Notes under the pieces: model-generated
Told to the model about the DNA's origin: nothing
What the model saw: the letters and a program-made list of their open reading frames with translations, nothing else
The model's database searches: none
Virus record (IMG/VR): IMGVR_UViG_3300047560_001989
Coordinates: 1-46,558 of that record
Strand: one strand, 5' to 3'
Origin: a virus
DNA: 46,558 nt
Shown: positions 1 to 10,470 of the stretch, in pieces
Position numbering within the stretch: position 1 is the stretch's first letter
Layout of the letters: each line of letters begins with the position of its first letter
Program-made: the position numbers and the translations under genes

Positions 1-2
1 CA

Positions 3-1409
3 ACCAGTGTTCATATCAATAATAATATACGGGTTACCGGATTAGTTGATATTACACAAGATGCTGTAATACATGGTAATGTATACCTAGGCAATGATGT
101 ATTTGATATGGTTACTCTGGCTCAGAGCTTGACCCAAACAATAAAACCAAATGCAAATAGTTCATACACTCTTGGCCACTCAGGTACTGACCCACGATAT
201 TGGGATGTTGCATATGTAAAATTAGTTGATGTTGATGGCGTTACCCAGATATACAACAATACCATATCAACCCTTACCACCAATACTGATATAAGACTTG
301 TTGCATCAGGTACTGGTAAAATAGTTGTGAAAACCACGGACGTTCAAGTTAACAATAGTTTGACGACAATTGGTGGAATTACAGTTAACGGATTGACAAC
401 GTTAAAGACAACTAATATCAATGGTACCACGACACTAGTTGGTGATATAACTCAAACTGGTTCAATTGATATCACTGGTACATTTGCTAACAATAATATA
501 GTTGTAACAAATGCCTCATCTTATATACAAGTCCCCGATATAAAAATATTAAATAATCGTATTTCTGTAACCGCAACTAATTCTGATTTTGTATTTTCAG
601 CAAATGGTACTGGTGGTGTTGTACTAGACAATATGGTTAAATTTACGGACACCACTATTAGCAATAGATGGTTAAATGCCGTTACCTCCGCCCAGCAAGG
701 AATTAATTTCAATATGACTGGTACGGGCGCGATGGTAATAAACACACTGTTTTTAACAATTCCTTATGCGTCTGAATCTAATTCAACCTTAACAAATGTT
801 GGTGAAATCCGATTAAATTCATCAACAAATCTATTTGAAGGTTATTTAAACAATGGCCTTGCAAGTTTTTCTAATTTATACGACACCGACCGAAACACTT
901 ATATCACGGCGGAATTAACGCCCGCCGCGAATGATAAAATCATTAGATTTAGTACAAACAATATTATCAACAACACGATAGATTCTTCTAAGTTATCATC
1001 GACTAATATAGTGGTCGATAATATTCAAATAACGTCTAATACTATTTCAAACATACAAGATGCAACTGATTTAAATTTCACACCATCTGGTACTGGTAAC
1101 GTTAACGTAACTGGTGTTCTATTTCAAAATTCAAAGGTCATAAATCAACTTAATACTCCGTTATACTTGACATCCACCGGTACCGGATATGTTAAATTTG
1201 GTGGAACTGGTGGTATTGTTATCCCATACGGTAACAATTTCCAACGACGACTTACACCGGAGGTTGGTGAATTTAGATACAATACCCAAGTTGGATATGC
1301 TGAAGTGTACGATGGTACCATATGGATTCCCGCCATTGGCGGGGCTGGCCTCGCATCAGAGGAAGAGGTTGACAGCGCGATGAACTTCATGAGCCTAATT
1401 TTCGGTTAA
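3..1409 (+). CDS. Repeat-rich virion fibre protein (5' partial)
   Basis: The reading frame is open from the first bases of the window, so the true start lies upstream; a Met at 108 is only an internal candidate. The protein is built from degenerate repeats of the form N-x-I-(x)n-TNTDI-x-L-(x)3-GTG-x-(IV)-x-(IV), seen at least five times, a pattern typical of beta-helical phage fibre shafts. Near the C-terminus it has a module reading G-x-FRYNTQVGYAEVYDG-x-x-W, and it ends in SLIFG. The next gene has the same repeats, the same module and the ending ALIFG, so the two are paralogues. It is probably part of a tail fibre or another exposed virion structure. The exact role is unknown. Confidence 0.8.
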   Translation, partial: TSVHINNNIRVTGLVDITQDAVIHGNVYLGNDVFDMVTLAQSLTQTIKPNANSSYTLGHSGTDPRYWDVAYVKLVDVDGVTQIYNNTISTLTTNTDIRLVASGTGKIVVKTTDVQVNNSLTTIGGITVNGLTTLKTTNINGTTTLVGDITQTGSIDITGTFANNNIVVTNASSYIQVPDIKILNNRISVTATNSDFVFSANGTGGVVLDNMVKFTDTTISNRWLNAVTSAQQGINFNMTGTGAMVINTLFLTIPYASESNSTLTNVGEIRLNSSTNLFEGYLNNGLASFSNLYDTDRNTYITAELTPAANDKIIRFSTNNIINNTIDSSKLSSTNIVVDNIQITSNTISNIQDATDLNFTPSGTGNVNVTGVLFQNSKVINQLNTPLYLTSTGTGYVKFGGTGGIVIPYGNNFQRRLTPEVGEFRYNTQVGYAEVYDGTIWIPAIGGAGLASEEEVDSAMNFMSLIFG

Positions 1410-1421
1410 ACCACAAAAAAA

Positions 1422-1429
1422 CATAAATA
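1422..1429 (+). promoter_or_regulatory. T4-type late promoter motif (cataaata)
   Basis: It matches T4 late consensus TATAAATA at seven of eight positions, directly after the stop codon of the preceding fibre gene. Transcription would start near 1435 and leave a leader of about 95 nt before the next gene, longer than at the other late motifs here. Confidence 0.6.
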
Positions 1430-1530
1430 CATATACTGTTGGGATTTGACCAAAAATCCTACGATACGAAACTGTGTATACCCGCAATGTAAGGTGGTTA
1501 GCCGTGAAACTCGGTGGATAAGGAGAGCAT

Positions 1531-3321
1531 ATGGCCGTTGGTCGAATTTCAGGTCCGCTCTTGAAAGCAAACCTGTTAAGGGATGGGATTGATCTTGCTT
1601 TTGAGACCGACTTATTATATTTAGATGTTAAAAATGGTCGTGTGGGCATAAAAACAACGACCCCAAGTAATGACTTAACCATTAACGGGACCACTCGCTC
1701 AACAAATATCCAAGCCACGTCCCAATCAACTATCGCAACATTTAACTTTGCGACAAATGTTATTTCTAGTACTGATAGTACTATTGTATTTTCACCTTCG
1801 TCCCCGAATCCAGTTGTATATCAAAGTTTACTAAAAGTAAATGATAACTTACAGATTTCAACTAATGCAATTCAGACAACTGTCACTAATTCAGATTTAA
1901 CTATGGGTACATCTGGGACTGGTACTGTTATTGTAAATGCCCCAGTCTTGGTAAATGGAAACTTATACACAACTGGAAATTTGGATGTTTCAGGCGACGT
2001 TCATATTGGTGGTAACATTACAATCGGCGATCAATCTAGTGACACCGTTACGTTTGTGGCTGGTATTAACAGTGATATTGTGCCATCAGTTACTGCAACT
2101 TATGATTTGGGAACCCCAACTTATAGATGGAATAATGTTTATGTAAGTCGTGCTGAAGTTGATACATTGGTGATTGACAGTAACACGATTAGTACCACCA
2201 ACGCAAATGATGATTTACAACTTATTGCCAATGGTACTGGCCGGATTTATATACCTAGTAACAATGTACAAATCGATCAAAGTCTTACTGTAACAAATGA
2301 CTTAACCGTAACAACTGGTACCTCATCATTAAAAAGTGTCAACATAACTGGAAATATCGGCCAAACTGGTAACATTAACCAAACTGGTAATTTCACCACT
2401 AGTGGCACTGCTACCGTTACTGGCAACATAACAGCTACCGGGTATTTACAATTACCACAAATAACAATAACTGGTAATTCGATATACACCACACCAACTA
2501 ATACTGATTTAGAATTATATGCAAATGGTACTGGTAACGTAATAATAGAAGGATTAAAAGTTCAGGACAATACTATTCAAAGTATTGCAACTGATACTAA
2601 TATCACATTAACCACACAGGGAACTGGTGGTGTTGTAATAAACAGTACTCGCAGTATAACAATACCAGTTGGCACGACCGTCCAACGCCCATTGACACCA
2701 GCTAATGGTATGATACGCTATAATACCACCTTATCAAGATATGAAGGGTATAATAATGGATATTGGTTACAACTAAGTGGGGTAATTGATAATAGTGGTA
2801 ATACTAGAATATTAGCCGAAGCAACCCCTGGTGCAAATGATAATACCTTATATTTTTATGCAAATAATAACTTAACCGCGACTATTGATAGTACAAAATT
2901 GTTTGCACAAAAAATACAAACATCTAGTTTGGACATTAATGGTAATACCATTAGTACCATTGCAACTAACACTGATATAAATTTAACCACGACTGGTACT
3001 GGTAGAGTTAGATTTGGAAATCTAGCCGTTAACACCAACACAATAACTAATGTTGCATCAAATGCTATCACAGAATTTTTACAAACTGGTACTGGATATG
3101 TAAAATTTACTGGGGTGAACGGGGTGGTGATACCAAGTGGTGATACTTTACATGATCGGCCAACCGTAACTGAAACTGGAATGATACGTTTCAATACCCA
3201 ATCGGTGATGGTTGAAATATTTGATGGTGTTTCATGGATTAGTATTGCTGGTAACTCTGGCGGGATATCCGCTTCAACCGCCGAAGACATGGGATTAGCA
3301 TCGGCACTAATTTTCGGATAA
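1531..3321 (+). CDS. Repeat-rich virion fibre protein, paralogue of the preceding gene
   Basis: A 596-aa protein starting at an ATG with a strong AAGGAG site at 1520-1525. It carries many copies of the repeat TN(T/S)D(I/L)-x-L-(x)3-GTG-x-(V/I), for example around residues 125, 235, 330 and 490, alternating with N-x-I-x-(S/T)-x strands. Two modules of the form GMIR(Y/F)NT-(x)n-NG/DG-x-x-W occur, near residues 390 and 565. The C-terminus ALIFG matches the upstream paralogue. Repeat layout suggests a beta-helical shaft with capping domains. It is likely a tail-fibre or whisker-like structural protein, with no enzymatic motif visible. It sits at the head of a plus-strand run reaching the first giant fibre. 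Confidence 0.8.
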   Translation: MAVGRISGPLLKANLLRDGIDLAFETDLLYLDVKNGRVGIKTTTPSNDLTINGTTRSTNIQATSQSTIATFNFATNVISSTDSTIVFSPSSPNPVVYQSLLKVNDNLQISTNAIQTTVTNSDLTMGTSGTGTVIVNAPVLVNGNLYTTGNLDVSGDVHIGGNITIGDQSSDTVTFVAGINSDIVPSVTATYDLGTPTYRWNNVYVSRAEVDTLVIDSNTISTTNANDDLQLIANGTGRIYIPSNNVQIDQSLTVTNDLTVTTGTSSLKSVNITGNIGQTGNINQTGNFTTSGTATVTGNITATGYLQLPQITITGNSIYTTPTNTDLELYANGTGNVIIEGLKVQDNTIQSIATDTNITLTTQGTGGVVINSTRSITIPVGTTVQRPLTPANGMIRYNTTLSRYEGYNNGYWLQLSGVIDNSGNTRILAEATPGANDNTLYFYANNNLTATIDSTKLFAQKIQTSSLDINGNTISTIATNTDINLTTTGTGRVRFGNLAVNTNTITNVASNAITEFLQTGTGYVKFTGVNGVVIPSGDTLHDRPTVTETGMIRFNTQSVMVEIFDGVSWISIAGNSGGISASTAEDMGLASALIFG

Positions 3322-3325
3322 CAAA

Positions 3326-3655
3326 ATGGCAACTTTTTTAAGAACAAAAATACAAAAATCAATTGGGACATCGGCAGTTACATTATTAAGCCCAACTGGA
3401 ATTACCAGATATACCGTGATTGGATGCAACGTTGCAAATGTTACCGATGATGATGTATTCATCGACGTAACTATGGTTGATCCAAGTTTAAATGAAGTAT
3501 ATTTTATAAAACAATTAAAAATATCACCATATAATAGTGCAAAACTTGTTACTAATGGTGAAAAACTAGTGATAGCAGAAAACTGTCTATTCAAAATCGT
3601 AAGTGATACCACATCAAGTGTTGATGTAATTATCAGTTATGCTGAAATCGTATAA
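3326..3655 (+). CDS. Small beta-rich virion protein
   Basis: A 109-aa protein starting four bases after the preceding stop, with only a weak purine-rich site (cggata), so translation may depend on coupling. The pattern T-x-x-SPTGITRYTVIGCNVAN, then alternating hydrophobic strands and an SVDVIISYAE ending, predicts a small beta-sandwich. The 106-aa product starting at 16935 has the same layout (TVPATTFAVVTVSICNRG, then VSAVVYGIE), which suggests a shared fold despite low identity. Proteins of this kind recur in fibre blocks of T4-like aquatic phages. The function is unknown; a structural adaptor or fibre accessory is the likeliest role. Confidence 0.7.
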   Translation: MATFLRTKIQKSIGTSAVTLLSPTGITRYTVIGCNVANVTDDDVFIDVTMVDPSLNEVYFIKQLKISPYNSAKLVTNGEKLVIAENCLFKIVSDTTSSVDVIISYAEIV

Positions 3656-3665
3656 GGATAATACA

Positions 3666-4022
3666 ATGAGTAATTATTTTTTAGGTAATGAAAAATCAGA
3701 TTTGAAAGGGGATAGTCCTAACTACCTTTATGCATTTCGCAGAACTGATGATGGTGAACTTTACCTAGCTAAAATCAATCAATTAAGCAGAGTTGATTCG
3801 ATTACAATTAACAATGAAGGTGACCCAGCCGATAATTTCACCGAGTTTGAAACTGGTGTTGATTTTTTTGAAGGTAGAGACGTATATCATAATTTAACAT
3901 ATGAAAATTTAAATTATGAACAATATCGTTGGGATGACAGAAACATATATTACTATATTGACAGTTCTGGAAATTTAGTAATACGTACTGATATGAAATA
4001 TCAGTACCCAAGTGGAATATAA
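3666..4022 (+). CDS. Conserved phage structural-type protein of unknown function
   Basis: The start is placed at ATG 3666 (MSNYFLGNEK) because AAGGA at 3654-3658 lies seven bases upstream. An in-frame ATG at 3639 would overlap the previous gene and has no such site. The 118-aa acidic protein is rich in Tyr and Asp and has no recognised domain, transmembrane segment or signal peptide. Its position between a small virion protein and the giant fibre suggests a virion or fibre-attachment role, but this is inference from context only. Confidence 0.7.
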   Translation: MSNYFLGNEKSDLKGDSPNYLYAFRRTDDGELYLAKINQLSRVDSITINNEGDPADNFTEFETGVDFFEGRDVYHNLTYENLNYEQYRWDDRNIYYYIDSSGNLVIRTDMKYQYPSGI

Positions 4023-4033
4023 TGAGATAATAC

Positions 4034-7000
4034 ATGGCTGAATTTAAATTAGATAGAATAAGATTTACCTGGAAAGGTGACTGGACTGCTAGTACATTAT
4101 ATATAAAAGACGATATCGTTCGTTATGGTGGGAAATCATACGTTTGTTTAGTAGGTCACACCGCTAGCCCAAATTTTTACACAGATTTGAATCATATTAA
4201 TACTTTGACAGAACCAGATACCGCCCAACCATATTGGACTTTGTGGTTTGATGGGTATGCATGGAAAAGTAGTTGGAATTTTTCGACGTTTTATAACCAA
4301 GGTGATATAGTTAGATATAATGGTTTCTTGTACATTTGTCTTACCTCGCATACTTCTACCGCACATATTGATGATCTCTCAGGATTAACCACCGATTCAT
4401 CAAAATGGTCAGTTTATCTTAAAACTGATAATTGGAGAGGCGAATGGTTGGTTACTACTGCATACCAAAAAGGCGATATTACAAGATATGGCGGAACTAT
4501 TTATAGATGTATAGTTACGCATCAGGCAGACCCACTAATTGGGTTTCCAAGTTGGGGATGGGAAATTGTTACTCAAGGTATAGATTACAAATACACTTGG
4601 ACTGCATCAACTGTTTATAAAGCTAAAGACATTGTAAAGTACGGTGCTGATATTTGGTTATGTACAACCGACCACACCTCTATTGCAACATTTCAAACAA
4701 TTAACTGGACGTTATATGTACCAGGTGTAAAATTTAGAGACGCCTGGCTTTCTTCTACCTCACTTTCTCCTAGTGAGTGGTTACCAAGTGTATGGTATAG
4801 ACATAATGATATTGTACAATTCAATGGTACTATCTATAAATTTATAATAGAAGAAGGTATTGATATTAGGTTAAACACTATTAATGCAACAACTATAGCA
4901 TCATTGATACAAATACAGTTTATTGAAATTATAACATACAATTATGCTCCCGGTGATATCGTTGGTTACGGCGGCTACAATTATATTAGTAAAACTCATA
5001 ATACTGATGCAGTTCCGAGTGCTAGCCCATCTGACTGGACATTATTAACCACCGGGTTTAGAATTAAAGGGGATTGGGTATCATCCATTCAGTATTATGT
5101 TGGTGATGTGGTAAGACGTAATGGACAGCTATATGTTTGTATTTTAGATAATTTAAATACAGAAACAACTAATACTGGCTTTTGGACTTTAGTTATATCC
5201 GGTAATGAATGGCATGGCGCGTGGCTCGCTAATAATACATATGTACTTGGTGATTTAGTCTCGTATAATACATCGACCTATAGATGTATTTTAAAGCACA
5301 CCTCAAGTTCTAGTAATAACCCGATTGCCGATACGACTAACACATATTGGAATTTATTGATTAGTGGTGCGGTTAATGAACCAATGACGGCAACTGGTGA
5401 CACGATAACATACCAAAGTACATATATTCCAGTTCATATAGGTGCGGATGGAACCACTTATAAATCAAATACATTGCCATATTGGGAAAAATTTGGTGTA
5501 ACCTCTAATGTATTTTACGTGGCACCAACTGGTACCGATGCAACAACAAAAGGAACCACTTTAGACCAACCGTTTAAAACAATAAAATATGCGTGTGATT
5601 ATATTGCAAGTTTAAATGTACCAAGTGCAACCTTGTTTATTAAAACTGGTACTTACAGTGAAATATTACCAATTACGGTGGTTGCTGGATTAGAATTAGT
5701 TGGCGATGAAATTAGAAGCACAGTAGTCCAGCCAGCAAGTGGATACACAACATCAAATATGTTCTATGTTAGAAATGGTTCTGGAATTAGAAATATGACC
5801 TTATCTGGTTTATCAGGAACATTAGGTGCAGCCAATTCATATGGCACAAGCCGCCCAACCGCTGGTGCATATGTTAGTTTAGACCCAGGTACAGGACCGA
5901 CTGATTCATCAGTTTGGATTACCACGAAATCACCATATGTTCAAAATGTATCTACATTTGGGTCAGGATGTGTTGGTTTAAAAGTCGATAGTACATTACA
6001 CAATGGTGGTAATCGTTCAGTTGTTGCAAACGATTTTACACAAATTTTAAGTGATGGGATTGGTGTTTGGTGTACCGGTAGTGGAGCCTTGACCGAATTG
6101 GTATCCGTATTTTCGTATTATGGCCACATTGGTTACTTGTCTGAAAATGGTGGGAAAATTCGTGCAACTAACGGTAATAGTTCTTATGGTACTTACGGTA
6201 CAGTTGCTGAAGGATATGACCCAAATGAAAGCCCATTAATTGGTGCGGTTAACAATAGAACCCAAAATGCACAAGTTGCGTCATCCTTTGCAGGACAGGC
6301 ACAAGATAAAATTTTAGTGTTAGAATATTCAAATGCTGGACAAGGATATTCATTACAATCGCAGCCATATGCAACATTTAGCGGTGCTGGTACTGGTGTA
6401 TCGGTTCTGTTTGATGAATTTAGAGATAATGCAATATTCGAAGCATTTGTTACTGGTTCCACATATAGTGCAGGTGGTAATGGGTACCTTACTGGTGGGA
6501 ACCAAGCACAAAGCGGTACATCAACAACTATTACTATTGCATCCAATGATCAAAGAACCTCAGCGAATTACGTTGGTATGAGAATTATTATAACCAGCGG
6601 TACTGGGGTGGGACAATATGGATATATTCAATCATATAATTCTGTTAGTAAAGTTGCAACTATTTATAAAGAAAGCACTGGTATTGCTGGATGGGATCAT
6701 GTTATTCCTGGAACAACTATTGCATCCGTATTGGATTCAACAACTGTATACAGTATCGAACCGCGTGTTACTTTCTCAACACCACCAATTACATTAACCG
6801 CAACTAGTTCTGCTGCTAATACCTCGGCAATTGCATATGGTAATGGTAAATTTGTCACGGTTGGCGGAATCGCTTCTGGGGTTATGGCATACTCAACCAC
6901 TGGTAGTTCGTGGGCAACTGGGACTGGAACAGTGGGATTCAATTCGCCAACGGTCGCATTTGCGGGTGCATCTAACACATTCGTTGCCATCAATAATTCT

Positions 7001-10000
7001 GGAAATGTATACGGATATTCAACGGATGGGATGGTATGGACCAGTGGAACGTTGCGGCCGTCGGGTTCAAACACGCCAATTATTGCTGCAGGATCTAAAG
7101 TTGCATTTGTCAGTTTTAATGCAACCAGAACTAATATAACAGGAAGATCTGAGGATTTGGCCAACGCCACTAGATGGCCAACCCTATCACAGACCACGGT
7201 TGTCTCAAATGCTGCTATCGCACCTGATGGTAATATGACCGCTGATAAAGTTGTTGCTACCGCAGTTACATCTACTCACTACATTCAATCTGGATACTAT
7301 TCTATTACTGATAACGTCCCATATACCGCATCGGTATTTGTAAAAAGTGATGATTATGCATCAAAACGTTTTAGATTGAGTGTTAATGGTTCGGTTGTTG
7401 CTGATTTTAATTTATCGTCGTTAACAGCAACGATGGACTTTAATCCTGGTGAAGGAACACCGCTTTCTTATTCGGTAACGCCACTTGATAATGGTTGGTA
7501 TAGATGCTCTTTTACCTTTACGTTAAATGTCACAGCCACTTATATTGCATTATATCTGTCAAACGGTAATTATGGATTTTTAGGAGATGGTGTATCTGGT
7601 ATATATTTCTGGGGTGTACAGCTTGAAATAGGTTCATCTGCATCCGCGTATATTCAGTCACTAGGATATTCATCAACCAACAGTACCACTGAATTGCTTA
7701 CATCGACTAATGGAATAACATGGACCGCGTTGGGTTCACCATCCGTTGCTGGCGGTCCTATTGCGTATGGTGCTGGTATATATGTTTCATTCGCATCTGG
7801 GAATACAAACCAAGTTTCATATTCGGCAACTGAAATAACATGGGACACAGTAACATTACCAACGACCGCAACTTGGGCAAGTTTAATATATGGTAACGGT
7901 AGATTTGTTGCAATCGCAAATAGTGGAACCAATGCTGTATACTCATTAGATGGAATTACATGGGTTGCGTCAACATTGCCTATTAGTGCAGCATGGACGA
8001 ATATCACCTATAATCACGGTATGTTCTTTGCTATATCTAATTCAGTTAATTCAGCAACCAGTACGGACGGTATTGTATGGGTATTACAAACATTACCAAA
8101 TAACCTATGGAATAATGTCGCCATTGGTTCTATTTCAAATGTACCAACCGCCATTGTTATTGATACGACTGGTAATACCCAAGCTATTACGTTGGGAACC
8201 CCAGCTGTTGGTAGAGTAATTACCGCATCAGGAAAGATTGGTGGTATTAAACTATGGAATCCTGGTAGTGGATATCTATCTGATCCGTCAATATCACAAT
8301 TTACAGGAAGTATTACCGGAACAACGTTATCAGTAACATCGGTTAGCTCGTTAACCAATCCGCTTGTTGGAATGTTATTGGGTGGTGCGTATGGTAATAT
8401 TTCAGCAAATACATCAATAACAGCTCAGAATAGTGCAACTTTCGTTGGTTTCATATCTAATTTTAGTTTAACTATTACAAATATTACTAGTGGAATCATT
8501 ACAACTGGACTTGTACTATCTGGAAACGGGATTGTGTCTGGTTCTACAATTACTGGTTCTGATTCAGCTATATTTACAGGTTCTATATCTGGTACCACAC
8601 TTACAGTATCAGCAATGACGTCCGGGGTTATATATGCAGGTATGACACTCACCGGCGGTGCTATCCCAACTGGAACGTATATAGTTTCAAATATTAGTGG
8701 GGCTGGTATTAACAGTACTTGGACTGTAAGTGCATCAGTTACCCAAACTTCGACAATTATTTCTGGAATAAGATATACCATTAATATCAGTCAAACTGCT
8801 GCCGCAACCGGTATAGCTGGGAATAGTTACACGGTTAATGTATCTCAAACAGTTGCATCAGTTTATATGCAAGGATATACAGCTGGTTCAGCAGTGGTAA
8901 CAATTACAGATCCAAATGCAACAACCGCAGCGGTGCTAACTTGTCGCACGGGTAACGGTGTTTTAGGCAACCCGTCGTTTATCTCGCGTGGGTCCAAATA
9001 TCAAACATCGACCACCACTTGTAAAATTATCGGTGGAAGTGGGTATGCGGACATAAATCAAACATCAAAATACTTAACCGTTAGTAATCTAACTTATCAA
9101 CCTAGTTTGGGTTCAAGTTTAGTGGTTGCTAATGATTCAACAAAATATAAAGTCGTTAGCGTGTCGGCAACACCCCCTGACCCATATTTTAGTAATGTTG
9201 TGCTATTTTTAACTGGCGATGATTTACTTGATCATTCATTATCGCAAGTATCAATGAGTAATATTGTTGATCGAGTGACTGTTAGTAATGCCGAAAAATA
9301 CACTGGTTCGGGATCTTTATATTTCCCACCGATTGGTGGCAATTTTGCATTTACACAAATTACTATTTCTAGTGATTTTACTTGGGAGGTGTGGTTAAAA
9401 AGAACAGCTGTGGCTGGCGGTAGTTATACTATGGTTACCCAAGTTGCTGGTTCAGAAGCTATCGGATGGTATGGAAATAGTACAACTTGGCGGGTACAAT
9501 TAGCTGATGTTACTGGTATGTTTACAATACCGGATACCATCAACCAATGGGCGCATTATGCTGTTGTTAAATATGGTAATACGATTCGTGTGTTTGTAAA
9601 CGGTATAGAATATGGAAGTATGGGGGCATTATCAACCACCTCATTAAAACTTGATAGAGTCGGTGGTACAAGTTTAGGATTTGTTGGTTATATGGATAAT
9701 TTGAGAATATCAAATTTTGCAAGATATACCAAGAATTTCACCCCACCTACTGATATATTCTCATCATACACACTTCAGATTAGCCCAGCTATTGATCGTG
9801 CATTAACACCGGTTCACGGTACATCGGTATCTATTAGACAGAAATACAGCCAAGTAAGATTAACTGGTCATGACTTTTTATTAATTGGTACTGGTAATAA
9901 AACAACCACTAATTATCCAAATGTTGATGTTACAACCGCCGCATCATTTAAGCAAGTTCAAGAAAATAACCTAGGTCGAGTATTCGTAACCTCAACTGAC

Positions 10001-10420
10001 CAAGATGGTAACTTTAATGTTGGTGGATTGTTTGGTGTACAACAGGCAACTGGTATTGTTACTGTTTCAGCTGATTTATTTAACTTAAATGGAATAACAT
10101 CTTTATCATTAGGTGGAGTACAAGTTGGTGTAAACCAAGTATCAATTTCCCAATTTTCAACTGATTCCTATTTTGTTGCAAATAGTGATAGTATTGTTCC
10201 AACTGAACGTGCGATTAAAACATATGTTGCTAGAGCGATTAGTGCTGGCGGCGCTAACGCACAAACATCAGTTCTTACCGCAGGTACTGTTCAAATTGGA
10301 CCATATAAAATTGGTTCAACTACCTCTGGTGCCGTTAAGATTAACAATAAAATGAATTTCAAAAACGGTGTTACTGGTACCATGTTAGCAATGAATTATT
10401 TTAAGCAAAGCTGGACGTAA
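4034..10420 (+). CDS. Giant multidomain tail fibre/adhesin A
   Basis: A 2128-aa protein. Residues 1 to about 455 hold roughly eight repeats of W-x-(x)n-Y-x-GDIVRYGG-x-x-Y-x-C-x-x-HTS, resembling small CBM5/12-type carbohydrate-binding modules. Residues about 490-735 are a pectate-lyase-like beta-helix (FYVAPTGTD, then ATNGNSSYGTYGTVAEG). Residues about 920-1375 contain Asp-box-like blades (YGNG-x-FVA, then YSTDG-x-x-W). They are interrupted at about 1030-1215 by a CBM4/9-like jelly roll (GRSEDLANA, then WYRCSFTF). A Thr/Gly-rich tandem module follows (1420-1620), then a LamG/concanavalin-like domain (1715-1910). The C-terminus has the conserved HDFL-x-IGTGN, STDQDGNFNVGGLF and NSDSIVPTERAIK motifs. 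It is most likely a host-recognition fibre, and is paralogous to the next gene along most of its length. Confidence 0.85.
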   Translation: MAEFKLDRIRFTWKGDWTASTLYIKDDIVRYGGKSYVCLVGHTASPNFYTDLNHINTLTEPDTAQPYWTLWFDGYAWKSSWNFSTFYNQGDIVRYNGFLYICLTSHTSTAHIDDLSGLTTDSSKWSVYLKTDNWRGEWLVTTAYQKGDITRYGGTIYRCIVTHQADPLIGFPSWGWEIVTQGIDYKYTWTASTVYKAKDIVKYGADIWLCTTDHTSIATFQTINWTLYVPGVKFRDAWLSSTSLSPSEWLPSVWYRHNDIVQFNGTIYKFIIEEGIDIRLNTINATTIASLIQIQFIEIITYNYAPGDIVGYGGYNYISKTHNTDAVPSASPSDWTLLTTGFRIKGDWVSSIQYYVGDVVRRNGQLYVCILDNLNTETTNTGFWTLVISGNEWHGAWLANNTYVLGDLVSYNTSTYRCILKHTSSSSNNPIADTTNTYWNLLISGAVNEPMTATGDTITYQSTYIPVHIGADGTTYKSNTLPYWEKFGVTSNVFYVAPTGTDATTKGTTLDQPFKTIKYACDYIASLNVPSATLFIKTGTYSEILPITVVAGLELVGDEIRSTVVQPASGYTTSNMFYVRNGSGIRNMTLSGLSGTLGAANSYGTSRPTAGAYVSLDPGTGPTDSSVWITTKSPYVQNVSTFGSGCVGLKVDSTLHNGGNRSVVANDFTQILSDGIGVWCTGSGALTELVSVFSYYGHIGYLSENGGKIRATNGNSSYGTYGTVAEGYDPNESPLIGAVNNRTQNAQVASSFAGQAQDKILVLEYSNAGQGYSLQSQPYATFSGAGTGVSVLFDEFRDNAIFEAFVTGSTYSAGGNGYLTGGNQAQSGTSTTITIASNDQRTSANYVGMRIIITSGTGVGQYGYIQSYNSVSKVATIYKESTGIAGWDHVIPGTTIASVLDSTTVYSIEPRVTFSTPPITLTATSSAANTSAIAYGNGKFVTVGGIASGVMAYSTTGSSWATGTGTVGFNSPTVAFAGASNTFVAINNSGNVYGYSTDGMVWTSGTLRPSGSNTPIIAAGSKVAFVSFNATRTNITGRSEDLANATRWPTLSQTTVVSNAAIAPDGNMTADKVVATAVTSTHYIQSGYYSITDNVPYTASVFVKSDDYASKRFRLSVNGSVVADFNLSSLTATMDFNPGEGTPLSYSVTPLDNGWYRCSFTFTLNVTATYIALYLSNGNYGFLGDGVSGIYFWGVQLEIGSSASAYIQSLGYSSTNSTTELLTSTNGITWTALGSPSVAGGPIAYGAGIYVSFASGNTNQVSYSATEITWDTVTLPTTATWASLIYGNGRFVAIANSGTNAVYSLDGITWVASTLPISAAWTNITYNHGMFFAISNSVNSATSTDGIVWVLQTLPNNLWNNVAIGSISNVPTAIVIDTTGNTQAITLGTPAVGRVITASGKIGGIKLWNPGSGYLSDPSISQFTGSITGTTLSVTSVSSLTNPLVGMLLGGAYGNISANTSITAQNSATFVGFISNFSLTITNITSGIITTGLVLSGNGIVSGSTITGSDSAIFTGSISGTTLTVSAMTSGVIYAGMTLTGGAIPTGTYIVSNISGAGINSTWTVSASVTQTSTIISGIRYTINISQTAAATGIAGNSYTVNVSQTVASVYMQGYTAGSAVVTITDPNATTAAVLTCRTGNGVLGNPSFISRGSKYQTSTTTCKIIGGSGYADINQTSKYLTVSNLTYQPSLGSSLVVANDSTKYKVVSVSATPPDPYFSNVVLFLTGDDLLDHSLSQVSMSNIVDRVTVSNAEKYTGSGSLYFPPIGGNFAFTQITISSDFTWEVWLKRTAVAGGSYTMVTQVAGSEAIGWYGNSTTWRVQLADVTGMFTIPDTINQWAHYAVVKYGNTIRVFVNGIEYGSMGALSTTSLKLDRVGGTSLGFVGYMDNLRISNFARYTKNFTPPTDIFSSYTLQISPAIDRALTPVHGTSVSIRQKYSQVRLTGHDFLLIGTGNKTTTNYPNVDVTTAASFKQVQENNLGRVFVTSTDQDGNFNVGGLFGVQQATGIVTVSADLFNLNGITSLSLGGVQVGVNQVSISQFSTDSYFVANSDSIVPTERAIKTYVARAISAGGANAQTSVLTAGTVQIGPYKIGSTTSGAVKINNKMNFKNGVTGTMLAMNYFKQSWT

Positions 10421-10431
10421 TTATGATAACA

Positions 10432-10439
10432 GATAAATA
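10432..10439 (+). promoter_or_regulatory. T4-type late promoter motif (gataaata)
   Basis: It lies in the 50-base gap between the two giant fibre genes, followed by a GGAG site and the start codon at 10471. It matches TATAAATA at seven of eight positions and would give a leader of roughly 25 nt. Confidence 0.6.
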
Positions 10440-10470
10440 TAAAAACAACAAAGATTTTTGGAGTAGCTAA

